A stretch of 64,000 nt of DNA, taken from Aeromonas fluvialis. Its GTDB lineage: Bacteria > Pseudomonadota > Gammaproteobacteria > Enterobacterales > Aeromonadaceae. This document shows, one piece after another, positions 19,160-28,651 of the stretch; within the stretch, counting starts at the first letter, position 1; each line of letters opens with the position of its first letter. A program made the translations under genes and the position numbers. The notes below the pieces were generated by a model. It was given only the letters and a program-made list of their open reading frames with translations. It made no database searches and was not told the origin of the DNA. The DNA is taken from assembly GCF_000819885.1 (NCBI RefSeq), contig NZ_CDBO01000005.1, positions 32,093 through 96,092 of the forward strand. Direction: 5' to 3'.

Positions 19160-19924
19160 ATGTCTCTCGCCCCCGTCTGGTTTATCTCTCACGGCGCACC
19201 GGATCTGGTGCTGCGTGAGCAACCCGCCACCCGCTTTCTGCGTACCCTGCATCTGGGGAAGCTCAAGGGGCTGGTGGTCATCTCAGCCCACTGGTTCAGC
19301 CGCGAACTGCAGATCAACGTCGAGCCCAAACCGGCCTTGATGTACGACTTCTACGGTTTTCCCGAGCCCCTGTACCAGATGCGCTGGCCTGCCAGCAGCC
19401 CCGAGTGGTTGCAGCAGGGGGTGAGCGAACAGCTGACGCTGGCGGGGCTGACCGCCACACCGGTAAGGCGCAAGCTGGACCACGGGGTCTGGTCGCCGCT
19501 CTCCCTGATCGACCCAGAGAGCGAGATCCCGCTGGTGCAGATCTCCATCCCCACCCGTTTCACCCCGGCCCAGTTGTGGCAACTGGGGGAGGTGCTGGGG
19601 GCGCTGCGCAGTGAGGGGATTGGCATTCTCGCCTCCGGTGCCATCACCCATAACCTGCGAGCGCTGGGGCCGGAGGATTCACCGGTGCCCAAGTGGGCCA
19701 GTCAGTTTGTCGGTTGGCTGGAGCAGAAGATGGCCGACGAGGAGCGGTTGGCGCTGCTTGACTATCGCCAGCAGGCCCCCGGGGCGGTGGAGTCCCATCC
19801 CCACGACGACCATCTGCGCCCGCTCTTTGTGGCGTTGGGGGCAGCCGATGGTGTGGCACCCACCCGGCTGCACGAGAGCTGGGATGGCGGCAGCCTTTAT
19901 ATGGGCGCCTACCGCTTCGGCTGA
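19160..19924 (+). CDS. ygiD: LigB/DODA-type extradiol dioxygenase (YgiD-like)
   Basis: A 254-residue non-haem metal enzyme of the class III extradiol dioxygenase family. The metal-ligand histidines are seen in ISHGAPDL, VISAHWFS and HPHDDHLRPLF, with DHGVWSPLSLI in between, the pattern of the 4,5-DOPA dioxygenase-like group to which E. coli YgiD belongs. The natural substrate is a catechol-type ring but cannot be inferred further. Single gene with a terminator-like hairpin behind it. Confidence 0.85.
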   Translation: MSLAPVWFISHGAPDLVLREQPATRFLRTLHLGKLKGLVVISAHWFSRELQINVEPKPALMYDFYGFPEPLYQMRWPASSPEWLQQGVSEQLTLAGLTATPVRRKLDHGVWSPLSLIDPESEIPLVQISIPTRFTPAQLWQLGEVLGALRSEGIGILASGAITHNLRALGPEDSPVPKWASQFVGWLEQKMADEERLALLDYRQQAPGAVESHPHDDHLRPLFVALGAADGVAPTRLHESWDGGSLYMGAYRFG

Positions 19925-19940
19925 TAGCCTCTCTGACGAC

Positions 19941-19966
19941 AAGACCCCGCCAATTGGCGGGGTCTT
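19941..19966 (+). terminator. Hairpin after ygiD
   Basis: A perfect 11-bp stem AAGACCCCGCC/GGCGGGGTCTT with an AATT loop, between the convergent ygiD and sbcC genes. The T tract is poor on both sides, so it may serve either gene. Confidence 0.6.
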
Positions 19967-20021
19967 GTCTTATACGGCGTAGTGATTGAGCCTGTGGTAC
20001 TGGTGATTGAGCCGAAGGCGC

Positions 20022-23000
20022 TCAGGGGACCACCACCCGGCTCTCACCGCCGCCGAGGGCTTCGACCCTGATCTGCACGCCGATCCGCTCCACCAGGGTC
20101 TGGACGTGGGAGATGACCCCGATCTGGCGACCGGCGGCCTGCAGGGAGTCGAGGCTGGCGAGCGCCAGATCCAGACTGTCCGGATCGAGCGTGCCGAACC
20201 CTTCGTCGATAAAGAGCGACTCGACCTGGGTCTGGCGCGACGACAGGCTGGAGAGGGCCAGCGCCAGCGCCAGCGACACCAGAAAACTCTCGCCGCCGGA
20301 GAGGGAGTCCACCGAGCGCACCTCGTCCCCCATGTCGAGATCCACCACCTGCAGCGCCAGATCGGTACCGGGCACCCGCTCCAGCCGGTAGCGCGGCGAC
20401 AGTTCACCCAGCTGGGCGTTGGCCTCCAGCAACAGACGCTCTAGGGTGAGGCTCTGGGCGAAGGTGCGGAACTTGGCGCCGTTGGCTTGCCCGATCAGAT
20501 CGCCCAGCTGCTGCCAGTGGTCGGCCACCGCCTGCTGGGTGATCAGCTCCTGTTGCAGGCTGCCCGCCTTGAGGGCGGCCGCTTCGGCCTGTGCCAGCTT
20601 GCTCTTGCACTCGAACAGCTGCTCTTCAAGGGCGCGACAACGGGCACCCCGCGCCGCCAGCTGCTCGCTCAGCTCTGCATCCGGCAGGGCGGCCAGTTCG
20701 GGGTGGTGTTCCCGGTAGCGATCCCGCTTGCTCTCCTCCAGTGCCAGCGCCCGTTGCCGCTCGGCAAGGCGGGTGCGTGCCTCGCCAACCTCATCCTCCA
20801 GCCCTTGCAGGGCGGCGCGGCGCGCCTTGAGCTCATCGGCGGTGATGGCGAGCAGGCGGCGCAGGTCGTACTCATTGATGCCGAGGGTACTGGCGTGAGC
20901 CGCCCAGCGCCCCAGCACCTCCCGCTTGCGGCGGCTACTGATCTGTTTTTCTTGCTCCACATGGGTGAGGCGGGTCTTGAGCTCGGTCTGCCGCTCCCGC
21001 AGAGCGCGGGCGCCGCTTTGCATCAGCTCCAGTTCGCTGGCGAGTTGTTGCAGCCGCTGTTGCCAGCGGCTCTCGACCAGCGGGATCTCCTCGCCATTCA
21101 GACAGGCGGCGCGGCTGGTGAGCAGCCCCTGCCGCTGCTGCTCGTGCTCCTTGTAGTCCCGCTCGAGTTTGTGCAGCAGCTCGCGCTGGGTCTGCAGGCG
21201 CGCCTCCTGCGCACTTAGTGCCGGGGTTAGGCTGGCGATCTCGCTGGCCAGCCGCTCCCACTCGCTCTGGCCGTGCAGCCAGGCTTCGCAGGTCCGCTGC
21301 CACTCATTCCACTGCTGGCTGCCGAGCCATTGGCGCCACGGTTGGCCACCCATCTGCTCATCGAGGCGGTGGGCACCCTGTTCGAGGCGCTGGCGCAGGG
21401 TCGCCTCCTGCTCGCCCATCCCCTTCACTTCCCCTTCCAGTGCGATGCGCTGGCGATCGGCCTCCTGCCACTGCTGCTCGAACTGCTGGTGCTGGGCAGC
21501 CAGTTGGCTCAGTTGCTGACGCACCCCTTGCAGCTGTTGTTGGCCAAGCTGGGCCTGACGCAGCTGCTGCTGGCTCTGGGCCAACCCCTGCTCCAGCGCC
21601 TGGCCACGGCCAAGCAGGGTGCTCATCAGCTCGTTCCACTCAATGGGGCTCTGGCGCAGCGGCAGCGGATGGCCGAGCAGGGTATCGCCCCCCAGCTGTT
21701 GCCAGCGCTGGGTCAGCTGCTCGGCGCGTGCCTCCAGCTCCGGCAGATGTTGCTGACGCACCACCAGCTGGCGGGCCAGCTCCTGACGCTCGCTTTCGCA
21801 CTGAATGTATTGATGGTTGAGCCGTTCCCATTCGAGTTCGAGGCTTCTGGCCCGCTCTGCCAGCTGACCCAGGATCCCCGCCACCTGTGGCTGGCTCTGG
21901 CTGTAGGGATGCTCCTCGGCGCCGCACAGCGGGCAGGGTTCGCCATCGCTCAGGATATGGCGATACTGCTCGAAGCTGGCGATGGCGCGGGACTGCTCCA
22001 GTGCATGGCGCGCCTCATCCCGCTGCAGGGCGAGCCGCTCGCGGGCTGGCGCCAGCTCTTCGCTCAAGCTGGCCAGCTTGCCGAGGGCCTGCTCCAGCTG
22101 GGCAATCTCCTGCTGCAGGCGGCCATGCTGCTCGCCGTGGTTGCGGCCATAATCGGCCAGCTCCAGCAACTGGCGTAGTTGGCCCAGCTGTTGGGTCTGC
22201 TGCTGCCACTGCTCTTGCGCTTTGGCGAGGCGACTCTCCCACTGCTGCTCCTGCAACTCATTTTGTTGCTGTTGCAGCCGCGCCTGCTCCTGTTGCCAGT
22301 AGTCGCGCTCCTGCTGGCCTTGCTCCAGCTGGCGCTGTAACTGTTGCAGGGCGCGCAGCTTGTGATCCCGCAGGGTGAGCAGCTGTTGCTGCTTGTCGGC
22401 ATCCTCTGCCCAATCCTGCATGGCGGTGAGCAGGGGCTGCCACTGGCGGGCAACCGGTGCCAGCTCCTTGTGCTCTTCGAGCCAAAGGCCCCACTGTTGG
22501 TGTTGCTGTTTGAGTAGTTCCACCTGTCGGCTCTGCTCGCGCCAGCCCTGCTCCAGCGTGAGTTGCACTTCTCGCTCTTGTGCTCCCTCCTGCTGGATCT
22601 TCTGCAACTGCTGCACTTTCTCCCGAATGCGGGTATCGAGCTCCTGCGCTCGCTTGAGTTCGGGTTGCAGGGCGCCCCATTCGCGCTCAGCGGCGATCTT
22701 TTCCGCCAGCAGTTGCTGCTCGGTCAGGGCGCTCTGCCGGGTTTGCTGCTCGAGTGTGGCAAGCTCGGGCCCCAGTTCGGCGATCACCTTCTCCTGCTGC
22801 TGTACTTCGAGAGTGAGGCGGGTCAGCTCGTCGTGATCGGCGCGGGCCACCTGGGCCTGCTCGGCACGGGCAAACTCCTCGCGCTCAGGGGCCGCGGCGC
22901 CGTGGGCCTGCAAGGCGGCATCGAGCGCCGCTTGCCCCTCGGCGCAGCCCTGCAACTGGGCGGCAATGCGGCTGTTGAGATCGCGCAAGTCCTGCATCAG

Positions 23001-23774
23001 CTGCTGCTGTTGCTGCTCGTGCTTGAGGGTGGTGGAGAGGCTTATCTGCTGGCTCACCCACTGCTCGCGGGTGGCTTCGTCCATCAGTGCCACGTCGCCG
23101 AGGCGCTGGGCAATGGTGGCCAGCTTTTGCTGCTCTTCCCGCGCCCGCTCATAGGTCTGGATGGAGATGGCAGAGTAGAGTTCGGTGCCGGTCATCCGCT
23201 CCAGCAGGGCGGAGCGCTCGTTGGCATCCGATTTGAGGAAGGCGGCAAACTCCCCCTGCGGCAGGATCACCGCGCGGCGGAACTGCTCCCAGGAGAGGCC
23301 TACCAGCTCGTCGATGCGATCTTGCAGCTCCCGCTTGCTGCCGGAGAAGACCTGCCCCGACTCCACATCGGTCAGGGTTCGCTCCTGCGCCTGAAAACGC
23401 CCCTCCGAGCGGTTTCGCGCCCGGCGCACCGCCCAGCGGGCCAGCCAGATGCGGCCATCACAGCCATGAAACTGCACCTCGGCAAAGCCGCTGGCGTGGC
23501 CGCGGCTGAGGATACCGCGCACGTCGTTGGCCTTGAGCTTCTCCTCGTCATCCACCCGGCCCACTTCGGCCACGTTCTTGCGATTGGCGATAAAGCGCGG
23601 CATCTCGTCGTAGAGGGCCAGACAAATGGCGTCGAGCAAGGTGCTCTTGCCGGCGCCGGTATTGCCGGTGATGGCAAACAGGCCCGCGGCGCCGAGCGCC
23701 CCGCGGGTAAAGTCGATGGTGAAGGGGCCGGTCAGACTGGCCAGATTTTCACCTGACAGAGACAAGATTTTCAT
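20022..23774 (-). CDS. sbcC: Exonuclease subunit SbcC (Rad50-like)
   Basis: A 1250-residue SMC-like ATPase that with SbcD cleaves DNA hairpins and protein-blocked ends. N-terminal Walker A GNTGAGKST (about 36-44), two long Gln/Glu/Leu-rich coiled-coil arms, the zinc hook EPCPLCGAE at the centre, and the C-terminal ABC signature LSGGESFLVS and Walker B FIDEGFGTLD are all present. The start at 23774 is preceded by AAGGAGTG; the GTG nine bases upstream is less likely. The ATGA overlap with the sbcD stop shows translational coupling. It is longer than E. coli SbcC (1048) because of Gln-rich coiled-coil expansion. Confidence 0.95.
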   Translation of the reverse strand: MKILSLSGENLASLTGPFTIDFTRGALGAAGLFAITGNTGAGKSTLLDAICLALYDEMPRFIANRKNVAEVGRVDDEEKLKANDVRGILSRGHASGFAEVQFHGCDGRIWLARWAVRRARNRSEGRFQAQERTLTDVESGQVFSGSKRELQDRIDELVGLSWEQFRRAVILPQGEFAAFLKSDANERSALLERMTGTELYSAISIQTYERAREEQQKLATIAQRLGDVALMDEATREQWVSQQISLSTTLKHEQQQQQLMQDLRDLNSRIAAQLQGCAEGQAALDAALQAHGAAAPEREEFARAEQAQVARADHDELTRLTLEVQQQEKVIAELGPELATLEQQTRQSALTEQQLLAEKIAAEREWGALQPELKRAQELDTRIREKVQQLQKIQQEGAQEREVQLTLEQGWREQSRQVELLKQQHQQWGLWLEEHKELAPVARQWQPLLTAMQDWAEDADKQQQLLTLRDHKLRALQQLQRQLEQGQQERDYWQQEQARLQQQQNELQEQQWESRLAKAQEQWQQQTQQLGQLRQLLELADYGRNHGEQHGRLQQEIAQLEQALGKLASLSEELAPARERLALQRDEARHALEQSRAIASFEQYRHILSDGEPCPLCGAEEHPYSQSQPQVAGILGQLAERARSLELEWERLNHQYIQCESERQELARQLVVRQQHLPELEARAEQLTQRWQQLGGDTLLGHPLPLRQSPIEWNELMSTLLGRGQALEQGLAQSQQQLRQAQLGQQQLQGVRQQLSQLAAQHQQFEQQWQEADRQRIALEGEVKGMGEQEATLRQRLEQGAHRLDEQMGGQPWRQWLGSQQWNEWQRTCEAWLHGQSEWERLASEIASLTPALSAQEARLQTQRELLHKLERDYKEHEQQRQGLLTSRAACLNGEEIPLVESRWQQRLQQLASELELMQSGARALRERQTELKTRLTHVEQEKQISSRRKREVLGRWAAHASTLGINEYDLRRLLAITADELKARRAALQGLEDEVGEARTRLAERQRALALEESKRDRYREHHPELAALPDAELSEQLAARGARCRALEEQLFECKSKLAQAEAAALKAGSLQQELITQQAVADHWQQLGDLIGQANGAKFRTFAQSLTLERLLLEANAQLGELSPRYRLERVPGTDLALQVVDLDMGDEVRSVDSLSGGESFLVSLALALALSSLSSRQTQVESLFIDEGFGTLDPDSLDLALASLDSLQAAGRQIGVISHVQTLVERIGVQIRVEALGGGESRVVVP

Positions 23775-24997
23775 GAATTGCACTCCTTCACCTGCGCCAG
23801 GATCTCTTCAAACGAGGCAACCAGTTTTGCATCGGGTTCACCTTCAAACTGGCGCTGATAGCAGAGGCGAAACACCTCGGTGGGGGAGAGCTCATCGAGC
23901 CTGCGCCGCTCGCGACCATCGGCCAGCCCTTCGCCCGAGCCCTGATACTGGGTGCTGATGCGGGCCAGACGCACCGGTTTGTCTGCGATGGCGGCGAGAA
24001 TCCGTTCGCGGATGCGGGCCTCGGGCTTGGGCAGCAGCAGCCGCACTTCGAGGAAGGGTTGTGCCTCTTGTGGAGAAGCAGGCAGCTCGAGCGATGCGAT
24101 GGCGTTCAGCGCGTCGTCGAGGGTGCTTTGGGGCAGGCGGATCATCTCCACCGCGCGGGGCACCGGAATGGATGCCACCGTGGTGAGCTTGCCCCCCGTA
24201 AAGGTCACTTCCAGCACCTGATGGTTGTAGTTGGCCTCGGCGAGCGAAAGCGGCAGCGGCGAACCGCTGTAGTGCACCCCCTCGGCCGGGCTCTGGGCCA
24301 GATGGAGGTGACCGAGCGCCGTGTAGTCGGCACTGGCAAAGAGATCGGCAGGCAGGGCGTGCTGGTTGCCGCCGAGCACCCGCCGCTCCGAGAGCTCTGA
24401 GAGCTGGCCTGCTGCCAGATAGGCGTGGCCCATGGCGATGAGCGGCAGCGCCTCCCCGCAGCGGGTGCGCCCCTCGGCCAATACCTCGGCATAGACCTGC
24501 CGTACCCCTTCAATCAGTCTGTCTTGTCCTTCTGCCAACGGCTCTACCCGCAGATCGCTGCTGCGCAGGAACGGCACGGCGGCGCACCAGGCGGCAATCT
24601 TGCCCTCCTTGTCTTGCAGCGGCACCAGCAGGCGGTCGGTATCTAGCTTGCCCTCACCGTCGCGGCTGATGCTGCCCACCAGATGGAGATCGAAGGCCCG
24701 CAGCAGCTCGTGGGGGGCATCGAGCTTGGAGGGGGAGTCGTGGTTGCCGCCAATCAGCACCATGTTGAGGTGAGGCATCTCGGCGCGCAACCTGGCCAGA
24801 AAGCGATAGAGCTGTTGCCAGGCGCTGGCGGGCGGATTGGCGGTATCAAACAGATCGCCCGCCACCAGCAGGGCGTCGATCTCGCGCGCCTTGAGGGTGT
24901 CGCTCAGCCAGTCGAGGAAAGCATCGTGTTCAAAACGGCGATCATGACCATGGAGTTGATGGCCAAGATGCCAGTCGGCGGTATGGAGGATTTTCAT
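23771..24997 (-). CDS. sbcD: Exonuclease subunit SbcD (Mre11-like)
   Basis: A 408-residue metallophosphoesterase nuclease starting at the ATG at 24997 (MKILHTADWHLGH); the extra 13 upstream codons lack similarity. The phosphoesterase motifs DWHLGH, GDLFD and GGNHDSPSK are intact and coordinate two metal ions. It is first in the sbcD-sbcC operon and overlaps sbcC by 4 bp. Confidence 0.95.
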   Translation of the reverse strand: MKILHTADWHLGHQLHGHDRRFEHDAFLDWLSDTLKAREIDALLVAGDLFDTANPPASAWQQLYRFLARLRAEMPHLNMVLIGGNHDSPSKLDAPHELLRAFDLHLVGSISRDGEGKLDTDRLLVPLQDKEGKIAAWCAAVPFLRSSDLRVEPLAEGQDRLIEGVRQVYAEVLAEGRTRCGEALPLIAMGHAYLAAGQLSELSERRVLGGNQHALPADLFASADYTALGHLHLAQSPAEGVHYSGSPLPLSLAEANYNHQVLEVTFTGGKLTTVASIPVPRAVEMIRLPQSTLDDALNAIASLELPASPQEAQPFLEVRLLLPKPEARIRERILAAIADKPVRLARISTQYQGSGEGLADGRERRRLDELSPTEVFRLCYQRQFEGEPDAKLVASFEEILAQVKECNS

Positions 24998-25100
24998 TGG
25001 AAAGCAGCCCGGTTGCAGGGATGGTGCCTGAGGCACCCGATGAAGACAAGATGAGGATCCCTCTCGCTTTTTTCAAGGAAAACAGGCCACCAGCTTACCG

Positions 25101-25529
25101 TCAGGCGGGTATACAGCGCATCCGATATTGCGGGTGGCCGGTCAGGGGATCGGACTCCTCACCCTCGATCATGAAGCCGTGGCGGCGATAGAAACGCACC
25201 GCCTGATCGTTCTCGACGAAGACCCGAACCTGGAGCGATGCCCCCTGACGCTTCGCTTCCTGCAGCAGGGCGTGGCCAACACCGCGACCCTGACGATCGG
25301 GGCGCACGAACAGGGCGGCGAGGAAGTTGTCCACCAGCGCCATAAATCCGAGCAGATCGCCGCGCTCTTCGAACACCCAGATGGTGGCGCGTTCGAGATA
25401 GCGGGTACGCAGATCCTCCTGGGCCAGCCACCAGCAGGAGGCATCGACGAAATCGTGGGCCTGCAGGGAGGCCAGCAACCAGATTTCGACGATCTCTTCC
25501 ATGTCTTCCGGGCGACTGGGCCGTAACAT
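25101..25529 (-). CDS. GNAT-family N-acetyltransferase (YiaC-like)
   Basis: A 142-residue acetyltransferase with the acetyl-CoA loop RQGRGVGHALL and the C-terminal FYRRHGF motif. The overall pattern (LWLLAS..HDFVDASCWWL near the start) resembles E. coli YiaC. The start at 25529 has AAGGA about 9 bases upstream. The frame extends to 25574 through an odd MQNMQNMQ stretch encoded by a short tandem repeat that is probably not translated. Target unknown. Confidence 0.8.
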   Translation of the reverse strand: MLRPSRPEDMEEIVEIWLLASLQAHDFVDASCWWLAQEDLRTRYLERATIWVFEERGDLLGFMALVDNFLAALFVRPDRQGRGVGHALLQEAKRQGASLQVRVFVENDQAVRFYRRHGFMIEGEESDPLTGHPQYRMRCIPA

Positions 25530-25550
25530 ACTCTCGTCCTTGTTAACAAC

Positions 25551-25575
25551 TTGCATATTTTGCATATTTTGCACA
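25551..25575. repeat. Short tandem repeat TTTTGCATA before the GNAT gene
   Basis: Two exact copies and a degenerate third of a 9-bp unit (TTGCATATT) lie 22-46 bp upstream of the acetyltransferase start, on the rdgC-facing side. It may be a regulator site or simple slippage. Confidence 0.6.
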
Positions 25576-25726
25576 TTCGCAGTCTAGGGGAACTGGGCGA
25601 CTGCTCAGGTGATATAAATGAGACCCTGTGAGGTCGATCGCCCTTTATTTAGCGAGAATGATTGGCTGATCACAAAGCGCCTCTCTAGTACAATGCCCGC
25701 CGGACAATCTAGAGACCGAGGACGCC

Positions 25727-26638
25727 ATGTGGTTTAAAAACCTGCAGATTTATCGCTTTACCCGCCCCTTTGACCTGACCGTTGAACAGCTGGAAACCCA
25801 GCTGGAAGCCTGTGCCTTCACCCCTTGCGGCAGTCAGGACATCTCCCGTTTTGGGTGGGTCAAGCCCCTTGGCAAATTCGGCTCAACCCTGACCCACTCT
25901 GCCTCCGGCCATATCCTCATCTGCGCCCGCAAAGAGGAGAAGATGCTGCCCGGTAGCGTGGTCAAAGAGATGCTGGCCGAGAAGGTCGAAGCGATCGAGT
26001 TTGAACAGGGACGCGCCCTCAAAAAGAAGGAGAAGGAAGCGCTCAAGGAGGAGATCCTCCACACTCTGCTGCCCCGTGCTTTTAGTCGTACCAGCCAGAC
26101 CTTCGCCTGGATCAATCCGGCCGACAATTTAATGGTGGTGGACGCAGGCTCCGCCAAGAAGGCAGACGATCTGCTGGCGCTGTTGCGCAAATCCATCGGC
26201 TCCCTGCCGGTGGTGCCGGTGGCCCTCAAGAACCCGCCCGAGATCACCATGACCGAGTGGCTGAACGAGGGCAATCTGCCCGCATCCTTTACTCTGGAAG
26301 ACGAAGCCGAGCTGCGCAGTGCCATGGAACATGGCGGCATCATCCGTTGCAAGCAGCAGGATCTGATGAGCGACGAGATCAAGAATCACCTGGCCAACGA
26401 CAAGCTGGTGACCAAGCTGGCCCTCAACTGGGGCGAGACCGTCAGCTTCGTGCTGGGGGATGATCTCTCCATCAAGCGCCTGAAATTCAGCGAAGAGCTG
26501 CGCGAGCAGAATGACGACGTCACCAGCGAAGATCCGGCCGCCCGTCTGGATGCCGACTTCGCGTTGGTCACGGCCGAGCTGTCCCAGTTTATCCCGGCGC
26601 TGTTTGCCGCCCTGGGTGGCGAAGAGCAGTCCATCTAA
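25727..26638 (+). CDS. rdgC: Recombination-associated protein RdgC
   Basis: A 303-residue protein matching RdgC across its length (MWFKNLQIYRFTRP, CGSQDISRFGWVKPLG, LPRAFSRTSQTFAWI, ARLDADFALVTAEL). RdgC is a ring-shaped DNA-binding protein that restrains RecA-dependent recombination. Same length as E. coli RdgC. Monocistronic, with a terminator directly after it. Confidence 0.97.
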   Translation: MWFKNLQIYRFTRPFDLTVEQLETQLEACAFTPCGSQDISRFGWVKPLGKFGSTLTHSASGHILICARKEEKMLPGSVVKEMLAEKVEAIEFEQGRALKKKEKEALKEEILHTLLPRAFSRTSQTFAWINPADNLMVVDAGSAKKADDLLALLRKSIGSLPVVPVALKNPPEITMTEWLNEGNLPASFTLEDEAELRSAMEHGGIIRCKQQDLMSDEIKNHLANDKLVTKLALNWGETVSFVLGDDLSIKRLKFSEELREQNDDVTSEDPAARLDADFALVTAELSQFIPALFAALGGEEQSI

Positions 26639-26660
26639 GCGAACTGGCTCCGCCTGATTG

Positions 26661-26689
26661 AAAAAAACCGCCTTCGGGCGGTTTTTTTG
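26661..26689 (+). terminator. Terminator of rdgC
   Basis: Symmetric hairpin ACCGCC-TTCG-GGCGGT flanked by A and T runs, 22 bp after the stop. Confidence 0.93.
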
Positions 26690-26815
26690 TAGCCATGACC
26701 GACGGCCTCTATTGATAGATGAGTAAGGTATTGATCTTGCTCAATAACTTGAGCGAAGCACGGCAATCGTGACATAGTCCCCCTCCATGGTTACAAAACA
26801 GACAAGGAGAGTGTC

Positions 26816-28597
26816 ATGTTGCGCAAACCTCTGGGGCTGGCTGTCGCCCTTGCCTTGCTGGCCGGTTGTGCCAGTGACAACGGTTTTCACTACACCCCGC
26901 CAGCCCAGACCCTGATCGCACCCGAAGCCGCCAGTGGCTGGACCGACAAACAGGGCTGGCAGGGCCATGACTTCATGGTGGCGGCCGCCAACCCGCTGGC
27001 GGTGGATGCGGGCTACCAGATCATCAAAGCGGGCGGCAGTGCGGTTGATGCCGCCATTGCGGTGCAACTGGTGTTGACGCTAGTGGAGCCGCAATCCTCC
27101 GGCATCGGCGGCGGTTCACTGCTGCTGGTGTGGGATGGCAGCAAAGTGAGCGCGGTGGATGGCCGCGAGACGGCGCCGGCCGCCGCCACCGACCAGCTGT
27201 TTATGCAAGATGGCAAGCCGCTGGGGTTTTATGATGGTGTGGTCGGGGGTCGCTCGGTCGGCGTGCCCGGCACCCTGCGTTCGCTGGCGCTGGCCCATCA
27301 GCGTTATGGCAAGCTGCCCTGGGCTGTGCTGTTCGAGCCAGCCATCACGCTGGCGGAACAAGGATTCGTGATAAGTCCCCGGTTGGCTGCCCTGCTGGCC
27401 AAAGACCCCTATCTGGCCCGTGACCCGGATGCGCGCGCCTACTTCTATCAGGCCGATGGCAGCCCCAAAACGGCAGGAACCCGGCTGACCAACCCGGCGC
27501 TGGCCAAGGTGTTGCGCACTCTGGCGACAGAGGGGGCAGATGCCTTCTATCGGGGGCCGCTGGCGGATGCCATGGTGGCCAAGGTGCGTCAGCACCCCAC
27601 CAATCCCGGGGTACTCAGTGCTGCTGATCTGGCCAGCTATCAGGCCAAACTACGCGACGGCCTCTGCTTTGACTATCGCCAGAGCAAGATCTGCGGCTTT
27701 CCCACTCCCTCGTCCGGCACCCTGGCACTCGGCCAGATCTTTGGCATGCTGGAGAGCCGCGATATGGCGGCCCTCAAGCCGATCACCACGAAGGAGGGGG
27801 GACTGGCTGCTTCCAGCGAGGCCATCCACCTCTACAGCGAAGCGGCGCGGCTCGCCTTTGCCGATCGCAATCAGTATGTCGCCGACCGCGATTTTGTCAG
27901 CGTGCCGGTGAAGGGGCTGCTGGACAAGGGTTATCTGGCCGAGCGCGGCAAGCTTATCGGTGAGCGCGCCATGGGGATCGCCAAGCCCGGTACGCCGCCA
28001 CTGGCGCTGGCGCGGGGCAAGGATGCGACCCCGGAGCTGCCCTCCACCAGCCATGTCTCGATCGTTGACAAAGCGGGGATGGCGATATCCATGACCAGCT
28101 CCATCGAGGATGGTTTCGGTTCGCGCCAGATGGTCAACGGCTACCTGCTTAACAACCAGCTCACCGATTTCTCCTTCACCTCGGTGGATGCCACCGGTCT
28201 GCCGGTGGCAAACCGGGTGGCGCCGGGCAAGCGGCCCCGCTCCTCTATGTCACCCCTGCTGGTGTTTGACAAGCCAAGCGGCGAACTGACCATGACGCTG
28301 GGCTCGCCGGGGGGCTCGGCCATCATCAACTACGTGGGCAAGACCCTGCTCGGCACCCAGGATTGGGGCTTGAACCTGCAACAGGCCATCAATCTGCCCA
28401 ACTTCGGCAGCCGCAACGGCCCCACCGAGCTGGAAGCGGGTCGTACCCCCATGTCGGTGGTCGAGGGATTGAAGGCGAGGGGACACGAGGTGGTACTGAA
28501 CGAGCAGACCTCCGGCCTGCAAGGGGTTGAGCGCAATGGCAGTGGCTGGTTTGGCGCAGCCGATCCGCGCCGCGAGGGAATAGCCAAAGGGGAGTGA
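26816..28597 (+). CDS. ggt: Gamma-glutamyltranspeptidase, predicted lipoprotein
   Basis: A 593-residue proenzyme that removes or transfers gamma-glutamyl groups from glutathione and related compounds. A lipobox LLAGC with Cys18 ends a short signal, so it should be lipid-anchored, unlike periplasmic E. coli Ggt. The autoprocessing nucleophile is Thr411 in LPSTSHVSIVD. GSPGGSAI and the RPRSSMSP substrate loop are present. AAGGAGAGTGTC precedes the ATG. Its location near putrescine genes is suggestive (gamma-glutamyl intermediates), but this is 10 kb from puuB and only an inference. Confidence 0.93.
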   Translation: MLRKPLGLAVALALLAGCASDNGFHYTPPAQTLIAPEAASGWTDKQGWQGHDFMVAAANPLAVDAGYQIIKAGGSAVDAAIAVQLVLTLVEPQSSGIGGGSLLLVWDGSKVSAVDGRETAPAAATDQLFMQDGKPLGFYDGVVGGRSVGVPGTLRSLALAHQRYGKLPWAVLFEPAITLAEQGFVISPRLAALLAKDPYLARDPDARAYFYQADGSPKTAGTRLTNPALAKVLRTLATEGADAFYRGPLADAMVAKVRQHPTNPGVLSAADLASYQAKLRDGLCFDYRQSKICGFPTPSSGTLALGQIFGMLESRDMAALKPITTKEGGLAASSEAIHLYSEAARLAFADRNQYVADRDFVSVPVKGLLDKGYLAERGKLIGERAMGIAKPGTPPLALARGKDATPELPSTSHVSIVDKAGMAISMTSSIEDGFGSRQMVNGYLLNNQLTDFSFTSVDATGLPVANRVAPGKRPRSSMSPLLVFDKPSGELTMTLGSPGGSAIINYVGKTLLGTQDWGLNLQQAINLPNFGSRNGPTELEAGRTPMSVVEGLKARGHEVVLNEQTSGLQGVERNGSGWFGAADPRREGIAKGE

Positions 28598-28606
28598 CCT
28601 TCCCAT

Positions 28607-28641
28607 AACAACAAGGCCAGCATGATGCTGGCCTTGTTGTT
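28607..28641. terminator. Strong bidirectional hairpin between ggt and the FKBP gene
   Basis: A perfect 16-bp stem AACAACAAGGCCAGCA with its complement and a 3-nt loop, in the 54-bp gap between convergent genes. Confidence 0.85.
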
Positions 28642-28651
28642 GATGGTGCGC

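Noticed and set aside
22563..23756. 397-codon plus-strand frame opposite sbcC
   Set aside because: Long only because the minus-strand gene is rich in Gln/Leu codons; no ribosome site or recognisable motif.
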